From a virus, in IMG/VR virus record IMGVR_UViG_3300009506_000132, positions 1 to 31,458 of that record: a DNA stretch of 31,458 bases, one strand, 5' to 3'. This document shows, piece after piece, positions 6,806 through 14,800 of this stretch. The notes beneath the pieces are model-generated. The model saw only the letters and a list, made by a program, of their open reading frames with translations, was not told the DNA's origin and ran no database searches. Every line of letters begins with the position of its first letter. Positions within the stretch are counted from its first letter, which is position 1. The translations under genes and the position numbers were made by a program.

Positions 6806-7921
6806 TTACGCCTCGATCTGGAGCAGCTTGCCCGCCTGCTTCTCCAAGTCGACCCGGGTGTCGCTGTTCGGTATGTCCCGGGCGATGGCGGTGGCGGCGG
6901 TGACGGCGTCCCAGATCGTCTCGATCGGGCGTCCCTCCTCCAGCTCGTGGACGGTCTTCATGGAGGACACCAGACCGCGCGAGAACCGCTTCGCGAGGAA
7001 CTCGTCGACCTTATCCTCCAGCTTGGCCTCCTTGGCCTGCTCGATGGCCTGAGTGATGCCGGTGGTGGAGGCGTCGCGGAGCCGCTCGACTGCCGGGGCG
7101 ACCTCTTCGAGGAAACGGTCAGGCGCACCAGCGGTGTGCCGGATGGTGATTTCCTCGTAGCCGTCCATGCCCCAGATGATGCGGTTCATGCAGACGAAGT
7201 CGAACAGGAAGGTGCCGACGCCGAAGGACGACTTGCCGACTTCGCTGTTCCACATGAAGAACCCGCGAGCGAGCTGACCCGGCTGGCCGTTGCGGCGGTT
7301 CGGGACTTCGATGCGGTTCTTCTCGTCGCAGAGGAACACGAACATGTCGCGGTCGCTTGCGTACAGGGTCGTGTTTGACTTGGTGATCGGCACGTCCTTG
7401 CCGAACTCGCCCGGCACCTTCCACGCGGAGCCGTCAGTGCCGTCGCCAACGCCGAAATGCTTGATGAGGGCGGAGACGACGTCGACGTTCCAGATGCGCC
7501 CGTACTTGGGTCCGGTGGCCGCCGCCAGCTCGCCGGGGGAGCCGTCCGAGTTGAAGCGCACCAGCGTCCCGACCTCTTCGATGTCACGGGTGAAGAGACC
7601 GTAGTTGAGGCAGTCGGCCGCCAGCGGAGCTGGTATCTTGCGGAGGTACGACGGGGGAGCACCGGCCAAGGCCGCGAGCTGACCAAACGCCCAGTTCGTG
7701 GGATCGGTGATACCGACTGCGTCGTGGTTTCCTTCGATCAGCAGCCCATCACGACCGACCGGCTTCGCTTCGAGGCGACGGTTGGCGAGGACGGCGGAGC
7801 GGGAGCGAGAACGGAGGTCGAGGAAGTGGTCCTGCATCTCAATGAGGTTGACGAAGCGCTCGTCGGCAGGACGGCTGGCCCACTGAGTATGGGCGCGAAG
7901 TTCGGGGGCTTTCGTAAGCAT
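6806..7921 (-). CDS. DUF932 family protein
   Basis: 371 residues, about the usual length for DUF932, a family of phage and plasmid proteins of unknown function often placed near replication or recombination genes. Visible marks include WAFGQLAALAGAPPSYLRKIPA (about 95-116), the central YASDRDMFVFLCDE (about 206-219) and FFMWNSEVGKSSFGVGTFLF (240-260), typical of the family's conserved core. The gene is the first of the left-hand operon; the promoter at 7973-8001 would give a leader of about 45 bases. AAAGGGAC lies upstream of ATG 7921. Confidence 0.85.
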   Translation of the reverse strand: MLTKAPELRAHTQWASRPADERFVNLIEMQDHFLDLRSRSRSAVLANRRLEAKPVGRDGLLIEGNHDAVGITDPTNWAFGQLAALAGAPPSYLRKIPAPLAADCLNYGLFTRDIEEVGTLVRFNSDGSPGELAAATGPKYGRIWNVDVVSALIKHFGVGDGTDGSAWKVPGEFGKDVPITKSNTTLYASDRDMFVFLCDEKNRIEVPNRRNGQPGQLARGFFMWNSEVGKSSFGVGTFLFDFVCMNRIIWGMDGYEEITIRHTAGAPDRFLEEVAPAVERLRDASTTGITQAIEQAKEAKLEDKVDEFLAKRFSRGLVSSMKTVHELEEGRPIETIWDAVTAATAIARDIPNSDTRVDLEKQAGKLLQIEA

Positions 7922-7972
7922 GGTGGTATGTCCCTTTGGTTTGACCGAAGCACCTCTTGCAACGGTCCCGAC

Positions 7973-8001
7973 ATAAAATCAGTTTTTTTGTTTCCTTGCA
8001 A
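7973..8001 (-). promoter_or_regulatory. Predicted sigma70 promoter (extended -10) for the left operon
   Basis: On the minus strand TTGCAA (8001-7996) is followed by a 17-base A-rich spacer and TTTTAT (7978-7973), with TG one base before the -10, giving an extended -10 element. Each hexamer matches consensus at 4 of 6 positions. It lies just downstream of the terminator at 8017-8041 and about 50 bases upstream of the DUF932 ATG, in the largest intergenic gap of the window. Confidence 0.55.
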
Positions 8002-8002
8002 G
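7995..8002. promoter_or_regulatory. CTTGCAAG palindrome over the -35 region, half-copy at 7956
   Basis: The 8-bp palindrome CTTGCAAG overlaps the predicted -35 hexamer. CTTGCAA recurs in the same orientation at 7956-7962, 39 bases away and within the predicted leader. Two copies flanking a promoter could be an operator, but eight bases is short and this may be chance. Confidence 0.25.
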
Positions 8003-8016
8003 CCCCCAACGAAAGA

Positions 8017-8041
8017 CCCCCCGGAACAATGTTCCGAGGGG
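8017..8041 (-). terminator. Rho-independent terminator at the end of the late operon
   Basis: An 11-bp inverted repeat (8017-8027 with 8031-8041) encloses a 3-base loop. One position pairs G with U on the minus-strand RNA but would be C against A on the plus-strand RNA, so the hairpin is built for minus-strand transcripts. TCTTTCGTT follows. It lies after the outer-spanin gene and before the left-operon promoter. Confidence 0.72.
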
Positions 8042-8163
8042 CCTCCCGTTTTCAAAAGAGTATGTTTTCCGTTGATGCTTATCACAACATGAGGTCGGGG
8101 TCCCTTTCCAGTGGTTGCCAGCATGCAGAAGCACCATGCTCCTTGCCGGACGACGGAAGGAGA
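8042..8163. other. Gap between spanin gene and terminator
   Basis: These 122 bases hold no convincing gene. A minus-strand frame starting at 8124 reads through the terminator and into the DUF932 gene out of frame, so it is not accepted. Together with 7922-8016 this is the main intergenic space of the window. Confidence 0.5.
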
Positions 8164-8517
8164 CTACCGAGCCTTATGCGCCCCCGTCAAGCAGTAGCTT
8201 GGCAGCTCTGCCCCCTGCAGATCGAGGATGAAGCACTGAGAGTAAACGTAGGTGTCGCGCTGCAGACCGCTGCACTGGGAGAAGGACGCAGCCAGCTTGT
8301 TGGCGTTCTTCTTCGGGTTCCCGGGGGCCAGCTTCGGCTCGTACGGGGCGCAGCCCTCGGCGTACACCTGCGGAAGACCGATCGCTCTCTCCGGCTGCGG
8401 CTTACCTTTGACGGAGGGTGTCGTACAGCCGCTTAACGTCATCGACAGTGTCGCCGCACACAGCGTCACAGTCCACAGCGCCCGGCGCAGGCGGAGCCTG
8501 TCCAATCGTTGCCTCAT
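8164..8517 (-). CDS. Outer-membrane spanin lipoprotein (Rz1-like), nested in the inner-spanin gene
   Basis: 117 residues from ATG 8517. It has a basic start (MRQRLDRLRLRR), a hydrophobic segment (ALWTVTLCAATLSMTL) and a lipobox LSGC with the lipidated cysteine at residue 31. The mature part contains several prolines and four more cysteines. Outer spanins pair with an inner spanin to fuse the membranes at lysis. The gene begins inside the preceding spanin frame and overlaps it by 116 bases in another frame, the arrangement known for lambda Rz/Rz1. AGGCAGGA lies upstream; an in-frame start at 8637 would add a basic segment that masks the signal peptide. It is longer than most Rz1 proteins. Confidence 0.75.
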   Translation of the reverse strand: MRQRLDRLRLRRALWTVTLCAATLSMTLSGCTTPSVKGKPQPERAIGLPQVYAEGCAPYEPKLAPGNPKKNANKLAASFSQCSGLQRDTYVYSQCFILDLQGAELPSYCLTGAHKAR

Positions 8518-8830
8518 TGCTGTCCTGCCTTTCCCTGATGGCGCGGTCTCGGGCAGCTCTCGCGAGGGCGAGCTGGCTTTCGAGTGACAGCGCTTGCGTC
8601 TTTGCCTCTTCACGTTCGAGCCTCTCCTTGGCGACAATCGCCTGCCAGTACGACCGCTCTTCGCTAACTCCCCATTGGTACAGCGCCCCGGAGTATAGAT
8701 GCGCAGCCGCGAGCAGAGCGATTACCATACCGGCGCGGAGGCTGAACTTGAGCCCGACAAGGACGGCGATCGACAGGAGCCCGGCAGCGCCGAGGCCGAT
8801 GCCCCACCATGAAAGCAGCGCGGTGATCAT
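8402..8830 (-). CDS. Inner-membrane spanin-like protein (Rz-like)
   Basis: 142 residues. Two hydrophobic segments (about 4-27 and 33-55) precede a charged coiled coil (about 57-100, SYWQAIVAKERLEREEAKTQ), then a short Cys-containing end (DCDAVCGD). Rz-type spanins normally have one membrane helix followed by a periplasmic coiled coil; the extra hydrophobic segment is unusual. The link to spanin function comes from the coiled coil, the place after the endolysin, and the lipoprotein gene nested in its 3' half. It overlaps the endolysin end by 4 bases (ATGA). Confidence 0.72.
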   Translation of the reverse strand: MITALLSWWGIGLGAAGLLSIAVLVGLKFSLRAGMVIALLAAAHLYSGALYQWGVSEERSYWQAIVAKERLEREEAKTQALSLESQLALARAARDRAIRERQDSNEATIGQAPPAPGAVDCDAVCGDTVDDVKRLYDTLRQR

Positions 8831-9975
8831 GCTGTCCTCGCCGCAATCCAGCCGGCAATCGGCTTACGGAAGAGGATGACCAGACCAATCGCGATGACGA
8901 CTACACCGCCGACGATCGACATGATGGCCCACGGTGGCAGCTGCCCAAGGATAGTGCCGCCCGTGACGTAGCTCGCACCCTCGCCGACCATCGACCAGAG
9001 CTTGCCACTCTTCCATGGAGGCGTCCTGTCCGGCATATCGTACGGGTCGTACGGCGGGTCCTGCTCGGCGACCGCAGCCACCGCCAGTCCCTCCGCCTCC
9101 TGTGGCACAAACGGCAGCGCCGGGGCCGCCGGCTGCGCAAGCATGCGCTCGATCGCCGGCAGCGTCTCCTTGGCTCCGGCAATGCCGTCTGCCTTGAGGC
9201 CAGCCGAAGTTTGGAACGCGGCGACAGCATGGGCAGTCATCCGCCCGTAGTCTCCGTCTGCGGTGAGCGGCCCGAACCCCAGCTTCGACAGATCGCGCTG
9301 CAGCTTCTCGACCTCGGGACCCTTGTCGCCGATCGACAGCATGCCATCGTCGAGCGCACCGGCCGCGAGACCAGAAGCCCGCTTCAGATACGCGGTCCCC
9401 AGCTTCGTGTCGTAGCGGTTCTTCTTGTAGCCCTTGCCGTTGTAGAGCAGGGCGAACGTCTTCCAGTCTTTCCCCTTGAGGGCCTTCAGCATGCGCTTGT
9501 TCGCCATGATAAACCGCGCCATGGCGTTCAGCTGCGCACGCTCGCTTCCCTTGAAGGCCTCGAACATGTCGCGGGCCGAGCTGAACCCGCAGACCTCGTA
9601 GTTGAAGCCCATCATCTGCGGCAGACCGTATGAGCAGAACTCGTAGGCCTTGTCGCCACAGATTTCGATGTACTGCTCCAGCCGGGCGTAGCGCTCCGGC
9701 ATCGTCTTCGGGTAAGGCCGATCGCCCCAGTTCGGCCACGCCAGCCGCTTGGACACGAGACGCTTCCGCATCTCGCCGGAGGTGCGGGCGTAGGCGATAT
9801 GCCCCTCCGGGAGCATCACCGGGGCCTTGTCGTAGAAGCCCTTGGCCCGGGCCTCGACGTCGACTACAGCCTGAAAGGCCGCCAGCTCGACGCCCATCAT
9901 TGCCGCGACTTCGATAAAATCCGAGTGAGATGCGGTAATCGCTGGCCCCTTGAACTTGGCCTTGATGCTGCTCAC
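8827..9975 (-). CDS. Endolysin: N-acetylmuramidase (DUF3380) plus peptidoglycan-binding domain and C-terminal membrane helix
   Basis: 382 residues from GTG 9975, which overlaps the preceding stop as GTGA. Residues about 20-200 match the N-acetylmuramidase family: VELAAFQAVVDVEA (29-42) with Glu41, LPEGHIAY (55-62), SYGLPQMMGFNYEVCGF (115-131), and LLYNGKGYKKNRYDTKL (176-192). Residues 213-280 form a PG_binding_1 domain (LSIGDKGPEVEKLQRDL and AFQTSAGLKADGIAG). A Pro-rich linker leads to a hydrophobic helix at about 349-368 followed by basic residues. The enzyme would cut glycan strands. The terminal helix is not typical and suggests membrane tethering or an added holin-like role; no dedicated holin gene is recognised nearby. 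Confidence 0.88.
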   Translation of the reverse strand: MSSIKAKFKGPAITASHSDFIEVAAMMGVELAAFQAVVDVEARAKGFYDKAPVMLPEGHIAYARTSGEMRKRLVSKRLAWPNWGDRPYPKTMPERYARLEQYIEICGDKAYEFCSYGLPQMMGFNYEVCGFSSARDMFEAFKGSERAQLNAMARFIMANKRMLKALKGKDWKTFALLYNGKGYKKNRYDTKLGTAYLKRASGLAAGALDDGMLSIGDKGPEVEKLQRDLSKLGFGPLTADGDYGRMTAHAVAAFQTSAGLKADGIAGAKETLPAIERMLAQPAAPALPFVPQEAEGLAVAAVAEQDPPYDPYDMPDRTPPWKSGKLWSMVGEGASYVTGGTILGQLPPWAIMSIVGGVVVIAIGLVILFRKPIAGWIAARTA

Positions 9976-10487
9976 TGGTTAATCCCTCGCTGTAGGATGA
10001 GGCTGTGCCACGATCTATCCTCCTCCCTTATGATCCTTAGCTGCAGCTGGTCAAGCTCTCTGCGCATGCTGCTGAGGTTGTCCTCGATGCGGCTGGTGTT
10101 GGCGTCGACCTTGTTGACGACGGAAGTCGGGTGCCCGTCGTTCAGGTGGGAAGCGACGGTCTGTTGCGTCGCCTTTTCCAGACCCTCTACGTTGTTGATC
10201 TTCGCATTGATGCCAACCGACGCCAGCGTGCCGATCGCGATGATGGCGGCGAGCATCACCGACAGCATTGCCCACTGCGGGCGACCCACGGACACGAGCT
10301 GCTTCTCCATGCCCGCCATACGCCGCTCCATCCCATCAAGGACGGTAACTACTCGCTCCAGCGTCTTTTCCGTGTTCGAGATGGCTTCCCATTGCTGACG
10401 CTCGATGCTTTCGAGAACTTTGTTGACATCTTCTGCCACTTTTAACTTTCCCCTTAGCCGGGAGGCTTCTGTAGGTTTTCGTTGCAT
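9972..10487 (-). CDS. Membrane-anchored coiled-coil protein of the lysis region
   Basis: 171 residues. A charged helical N-terminal half (ESIERQQWEAISNTEKTLERVV) is followed by one transmembrane segment near residues 73-95 (WAMLSVMLAAIIAIGTLASVGI) and a polar C-terminal helix. The shape (coiled coil, one helix, coiled coil) is common in podovirus proteins encoded between tail fibre and endolysin, whose role is unknown; a holin or anchoring function is possible. The ATG at 10487 follows GAAGGGAC. The stop is coupled to the endolysin start. The last codons (RGINQ) are encoded by the 14-bp repeat motif. Confidence 0.68.
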   Translation of the reverse strand: MQRKPTEASRLRGKLKVAEDVNKVLESIERQQWEAISNTEKTLERVVTVLDGMERRMAGMEKQLVSVGRPQWAMLSVMLAAIIAIGTLASVGINAKINNVEGLEKATQQTVASHLNDGHPTSVVNKVDANTSRIEDNLSSMRRELDQLQLRIIREEDRSWHSLILQRGINQ

Positions 10488-10532
10488 GTCCCTTCAACCA
10501 TCCCCCGAACCCAGCGGGTTAAGTCACAGGCA

Positions 10533-11690
10533 TCAACTTAGTTTGCCTCGGTCGTCATACCAGCCCCTGCAGTACACGATGCATTGATCGATGAAGGTCA
10601 GCCCCAGATAAATCTGGCCTGACGTGTTCGTGTACAGGTCGCTAACCACTATCGACTGCTTCGCATTGTAGAAGAGGGTGAATGCTGGGCTGGTGCTGGA
10701 CTGGTCCCCACTGTCGAGCTGCAGGGTATCTGGACTACTGTTGGCGTCGACGTAAATCTCGACGACCGGCCTGACCCTCACTCCTGTCGGACATTGGTCG
10801 AGCGTCAAGAGCGAGTAGGTTCTGGCGGCGCTGATCGCATTGAGCGATGCGGAGAGTGCCGTAGAGGTAAATCGGAACAGGTCGCCTCGCTGGACGAAGT
10901 CAACGATGTTGGCCGAGGCGTCGGTGACAACGCAGCCAATGCGCCGCTTGAGGTCGTAGTTCGACGGCATCGTCGGGGAGCTTGCGCTCGTCGAAAACAG
11001 TGCGTCCACGACACCAGTGTCGCTGCGCTTGATCAGCCAGACATGATAGGTGGTGTCCGCCGCAACTGTTCCGGTGTCGAGCCCTCCGGCAGCGCTGCCT
11101 ACGGCCCAGACGGCGTCGATCTGCTTCGTCAGGGAGGACGTGAGCACCATCATGTCGATGCCACTGCCGTCGACAGCCTGCCCCGCCGAGATGTCGATGT
11201 CGTGATCCCCATCAGTGGCGTTGTTTGCCAGCTCGCAGCCAAATAGATGACCCTTCGGCAAGGTCGTCGAGACGTTGCCAATTGCCTCGAAGTAGTCCCC
11301 ATCGACGTTCGGCAGGACTAGCAGCTGCATACCCGCTCGAAGCTCACCCGAGGCGAACTGCGACAGCGCACCGTCCTTATAGAGGCTCTTCGCGCCGATG
11401 CTGTCGACGTTCAGCGTCGCGCTGTCAGTATTGGCCCGGTCGATCGTGATCGACATGATCGGCAGCTGCGCCATCGACGTGAACGTGTTGTTCGTCGTTA
11501 GCGTGTAGGCGTTGCCGGTGCCGGCTGTGGTCAGCGACCCGTTCATGTCGAGGTGCATGCGCTTCAGCGCACCCATGATGGCACGGATCGTGTCGTTCAC
11601 CTTCCCGGGCAGCATGCCCTCCGGCGCACCCGCAGGCGGGGCGCTGTTATTGTTCGCGTCGGCGACGTCCCACGTCGGGAGATTGGTCAT
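10533..11690 (-). CDS. Tail fibre protein
   Basis: 385 residues. The start (WDVADANNNSAPPAGAPEGMLPGKVNDTIRAIMGALKR) is a common N-terminal module of phage tail fibres that attaches to the virion. It is followed by beta-rich Ser/Thr/Asn/Asp-rich sequence, as in fibres. The last 100 residues (IYLGLTFIDQCIVYCRGW) probably form the receptor-side end, though no known lectin or hydrolase motif is seen. The gene is coupled by ATGA to the preceding ejection-type protein and precedes the lysis block. Confidence 0.75.
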   Translation of the reverse strand: MTNLPTWDVADANNNSAPPAGAPEGMLPGKVNDTIRAIMGALKRMHLDMNGSLTTAGTGNAYTLTTNNTFTSMAQLPIMSITIDRANTDSATLNVDSIGAKSLYKDGALSQFASGELRAGMQLLVLPNVDGDYFEAIGNVSTTLPKGHLFGCELANNATDGDHDIDISAGQAVDGSGIDMMVLTSSLTKQIDAVWAVGSAAGGLDTGTVAADTTYHVWLIKRSDTGVVDALFSTSASSPTMPSNYDLKRRIGCVVTDASANIVDFVQRGDLFRFTSTALSASLNAISAARTYSLLTLDQCPTGVRVRPVVEIYVDANSSPDTLQLDSGDQSSTSPAFTLFYNAKQSIVVSDLYTNTSGQIYLGLTFIDQCIVYCRGWYDDRGKLS

Positions 11691-12955
11691 TGCAGCTGCT
11701 CCAGCTCTTTGAGGAAGTAGTCGCCGCCCTTCTCTATGGCACCGTTCAGCTTCCTGATTTGATCAGCAGACAACTCGCCCGCCCTATCCCCAAGAGTTGA
11801 CACCTTGTCGATGAGAGCCTTCCGCTCTTCGGGCGGGCGGCCGAGGATGGCAGAGATGGTAGACGTCAGCGCGTGGCGCGGTGCGCTGGTGATGGCGTCC
11901 ATAAACTTCGGGGCCAGAGCTGAGAACCGATTGCTCCGAGCCCGTCCGGCGACAAGGCCGGAGGCAAGCCCGACGCTGACAGCGTAGATGCCCTTCTTCA
12001 TGGCCTTGTCGAGCGCTTCGTAATCCTTCAGATCGTCCTCGCCCGGGAGTACGCCGTCGAGTACGAGAAGCGAGCCAGCCATGATGGCGGAGTTGGTAAC
12101 GAACCGCGCCACCGGGTTTTTGATGTTGACGAAGTGCGTCTGAGCAGCCCCCTTGAGGATGCCCGCCCCGGCATTCGCCCCAGCCGTCCACCCGGCCAGC
12201 TCGACGGGGTCCTGCCCTTTGATCAGGCCGAGAACCGCGCCCTCAGCAGCCGCCTCCCCGGTGCGCCCGGCCCAGCGCCTGATCTTCTGCACCGTGCCAG
12301 ACTTGCCGAAGGACGCCAGCGCCTCATCAGGAGCCTCCGGCGAGAAGAACTTTCGCTCGGCATGCGCCGCGCTTGAGATTTTCTTCTCGCGCCTAGCCGC
12401 GCGAGCTGCCGCGCCCTTCGAGAACGGAGCCTTGCCGATTATCAGCGAGGCGGTGTCTCCCGCCATTTCTCCAAGCGCAGTTGCCGTGGGGAACTCGGCA
12501 GACTGAGCTGCGTCGACTGCGGCAATATCCTCCTCAGTGGGGCCGCCATACAGCTTGCCGACCAGCGCCGCGAGACTGGCGGTCGTCGGCCTCGGCGTTA
12601 CCTGCAGTGGGGCGGAAAACATGGGGGCCTTCTTCGGCCCCTTGGTGGCGGTGTTGAAGATGTCCCTGACCGGGTACGTCAGAACGTCCGTCATCGCCGC
12701 TGGCGTCGCCAGAGCATTATCCGCGAGGGTGCGCCAGAAGTTCTCGTTGGCCACGCTTGTGGCCGGGCGCTTCGCCACCTCCTTGCGGAGCTGATCACCC
12801 TCTGCTGGCGCGGTCAGCTGGTCGTACGTCTCCATCGCCTTACGCAATAGCGGCGTTGCGCTGTACGCCTCGCCACCCTTCGGCGCGATAGTCATGCCGC
12901 CCGGCTCCGGCGTGATCTTGAAGGCCGGCTCCGGCGTGATCTTGAACCCTGCCAT
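11687..12955 (-). CDS. Ejection-type internal virion protein (422 aa)
   Basis: Ala/Gly-rich helical protein with semi-hydrophobic stretches near residues 160-175 and 290-345 (for example SAIMAGSLLVLDGVLPG and AVSVGLASGLVAG). No enzymatic motif is recognised. Its N-terminus carries a short tandem repeat (FKITPEP twice). Place after two other large helical proteins and before the tail fibre fits the third of a podovirus set of internal or ejection proteins that form a DNA channel across the cell envelope. Its start overlaps the preceding stop (TAATG) and its end is coupled to the tail fibre. Confidence 0.6.
   Translation of the reverse strand: MAGFKITPEPAFKITPEPGGMTIAPKGGEAYSATPLLRKAMETYDQLTAPAEGDQLRKEVAKRPATSVANENFWRTLADNALATPAAMTDVLTYPVRDIFNTATKGPKKAPMFSAPLQVTPRPTTASLAALVGKLYGGPTEEDIAAVDAAQSAEFPTATALGEMAGDTASLIIGKAPFSKGAAARAARREKKISSAAHAERKFFSPEAPDEALASFGKSGTVQKIRRWAGRTGEAAAEGAVLGLIKGQDPVELAGWTAGANAGAGILKGAAQTHFVNIKNPVARFVTNSAIMAGSLLVLDGVLPGEDDLKDYEALDKAMKKGIYAVSVGLASGLVAGRARSNRFSALAPKFMDAITSAPRHALTSTISAILGRPPEERKALIDKVSTLGDRAGELSADQIRKLNGAIEKGGDYFLKELEQLQ
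12901..12946. repeat. 22-bp perfect direct repeat, 24-bp period
   Basis: CCGGCTCCGGCGTGATCTTG plus AA occurs at 12901-12922 and again at 12925-12946. It encodes the duplicated FKITPEP peptide at the start of the 422-residue protein. Identity of all 22 bases indicates a recent slippage duplication or one kept by selection. Confidence 0.9.
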
Positions 12956-14172
12956 TACTGGGGCTCCACTCGCATGCGCTGGCCGTTGAGCATGATGACG
13001 ACCCCCTCGGGCGGCACCTGCAGCAGGCCGCTGGAAATGGCGTCGTACACCGCCTGCTCACTCGCAAAGGAAGGAGTGTTCGCGATGTCTTTCAGTTCGT
13101 TCACCAGACGGTCTCGCTCTTCCTTCGGCAGGACCCGGCTGGTGTCCTTTGTCTGTTTGACGCTGGACTGGTTCGGTGCCGGCTTCACGGCGTTGTCCGG
13201 GATGCCCTTGTTGACATCCAACGGAGGTGGCGTCGTGGGCTGCCCTTTGGTGTAGCGCTTGTCGTCGGCGATGAGCCGCTCGTGTAGAGCCTGCACCTCA
13301 TCCCAGTTGGCGACCTCACTCTCAGCCCCTCGCGCCTTCACGTCGCTAATGATTTCCCCGAGACGCTGGGCAACCACCCGGCGCTTCGCCGGCCACGGCA
13401 TGCCAGCGCCTAGCGCCTTGTCCAGCTGTTGGATGGCGGTCGCTGATCGCGACCCGGTCGGGGCCGCCTGCTGGAGGTTTGTCACCAGCGCCGCAGTCGC
13501 CTTCTGCACGGTCAGCGCATCGTTGACGTTGCGCATGGCTTGGTCGGTGAACGTGGTCCCGAACCCCGAGGCGTTCATTGCCGATAGCCCGGCAGCAGCC
13601 GCCTCTAGCCCCCCGAGCTGCTCGACAAGGCCGCCCGGGGCGAACAGGGACTTGTTCTCATCCAGCCGCTCAGCCGCGTCGACAATCGAGTTAATGTTGC
13701 CGATCGCGCTCTCCGTCGTGGCCGTATTCGACCCAGCTTCGGCGGCAAGGGCTCTCGATAGCTGATCGATTTGCAGCGTGGTCAGCTTGTTCTGCAGCTG
13801 CGTGCTGGGGTCAGGGAACAGGCTGGCCATCACCGCCGGCAAGGTAGCCTTTGGGAATGCCTTGAGCCACGGCACCATCTCCGGCGGGAGGCCGGGAAAG
13901 TCGCCGCTGCCGAGCTGGTCGATAAGGGCCTGCTGGTCCTTTGCCGACTTCAGCTCCATGCGCTTCATCTCGTTGCGTAGACCCGCCTCGCCGCGCTGTT
14001 GTGCGTAGTCGTTGGCTGCGGCAAGACGCTGGCCGAACGACACCGGCAACTGAGTGGGGCCGCTGTTCGCCAACAGCCCCATGCCAAAGTTGAATAGCGG
14101 GTTCTCAAAGAGCCCGCCGCCACTGTCCTTGGAGAGAAACAGCTTGGAGGCGATGTCGTCTAGTCCGGTCAT
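12955..14172 (-). CDS. Ejection-type internal virion protein (405 aa)
   Basis: 405 residues from ATG 14172, which has a perfect AGGAGG ribosome site 6 bases upstream; an in-frame start at 14226 lacks this and would overlap the previous gene. The protein is largely helical and rich in Ala, Gln and Leu (residues 40-260), with a Pro-rich linker near 310-335 (TTPPPLDVNKGIPDN) and a compact end (PPEGVVIMLNGQRMRV). No enzyme motif is seen. Position and composition match podovirus internal virion proteins. Confidence 0.6.
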   Translation of the reverse strand: MTGLDDIASKLFLSKDSGGGLFENPLFNFGMGLLANSGPTQLPVSFGQRLAAANDYAQQRGEAGLRNEMKRMELKSAKDQQALIDQLGSGDFPGLPPEMVPWLKAFPKATLPAVMASLFPDPSTQLQNKLTTLQIDQLSRALAAEAGSNTATTESAIGNINSIVDAAERLDENKSLFAPGGLVEQLGGLEAAAAGLSAMNASGFGTTFTDQAMRNVNDALTVQKATAALVTNLQQAAPTGSRSATAIQQLDKALGAGMPWPAKRRVVAQRLGEIISDVKARGAESEVANWDEVQALHERLIADDKRYTKGQPTTPPPLDVNKGIPDNAVKPAPNQSSVKQTKDTSRVLPKEERDRLVNELKDIANTPSFASEQAVYDAISSGLLQVPPEGVVIMLNGQRMRVEPQ

Positions 14173-14182
14173 CAGACCCCTC

Positions 14183-14800
14183 CTATGAGAACAGCCCGCC
14201 GATACCCCCGAGGAGGGCACCGCCAACCGCGCCGATGCCGGTCCCGATGCCGGGAACGATGCTGCCTAGTTTGGCTCCTGCCCCTGCCCCGGCGAGCGCC
14301 CCGCCGGCCGCTCCAGCAAATGGAGACCCCGGTGTGTAGCTGGGGTATCCCTTGCCTTGGGTGTAGGTCGACATGAACGGAGACAGTAGCGGCATGCCTG
14401 CGGTGAAGGGCGAAAACGCCAGCCCCGGGAGGTTGGCGGCGGCATTGAGTTGATTGCCGCGCTCTGCCCCATACAGGGCAGCGAACGGCTCAGTGAATGC
14501 CCGGGTCACCGCCTCTCTCGCAAGGCCGCTGTCGATGCCACCGCCACCAGCTCCCGCAAAGGCAGACTGGACAATCGGCCGCCCTTTGTTAAAGGCCGCT
14601 TCGACCGCTTTGTCGAAGGCCTCGCCGCCGAAGAGGTAGTTGCCAGACGCCGTATCCATCAGCGTCTGGATCGCCTGCTGAAACGCCGGGTTGTCCGGGT
14701 TGATGTTGGCGTAGTTTTCCTTCAGCGAGTTCGACACCCAGTCCGGCATTATGGTCTTGGTGGTGCTGTAGGTCTTCTCAGGTTTCGGCGTCTTGGCCAT
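14183..14800 (-). CDS. Glycine-zipper internal virion protein
   Basis: 205 residues. The N-terminal 130 residues are soluble and helical. The last 45 residues are almost all Gly, Ala, Ile, Val and Leu (GAAGGALAGAGAGAK, then GTGIGAVGGALLGGIGG), a glycine-zipper pattern able to insert into membranes. Small podovirus ejection proteins share this layout and are thought to form part of an envelope-spanning tube after injection. The ATG at 14800 has GGAG upstream and overlaps the previous gene by 23 bases. Confidence 0.62.
   Translation of the reverse strand: MAKTPKPEKTYSTTKTIMPDWVSNSLKENYANINPDNPAFQQAIQTLMDTASGNYLFGGEAFDKAVEAAFNKGRPIVQSAFAGAGGGGIDSGLAREAVTRAFTEPFAALYGAERGNQLNAAANLPGLAFSPFTAGMPLLSPFMSTYTQGKGYPSYTPGSPFAGAAGGALAGAGAGAKLGSIVPGIGTGIGAVGGALLGGIGGLFS

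Noticed and set aside
7738-8124. Minus-strand open frame of 128 residues across the terminator and promoter gap
   Set aside because: It runs through the terminator hairpin and overlaps the 5' end of the DUF932 gene out of frame by about 180 bases; no ribosome site of the type used here and no recognisable domain.
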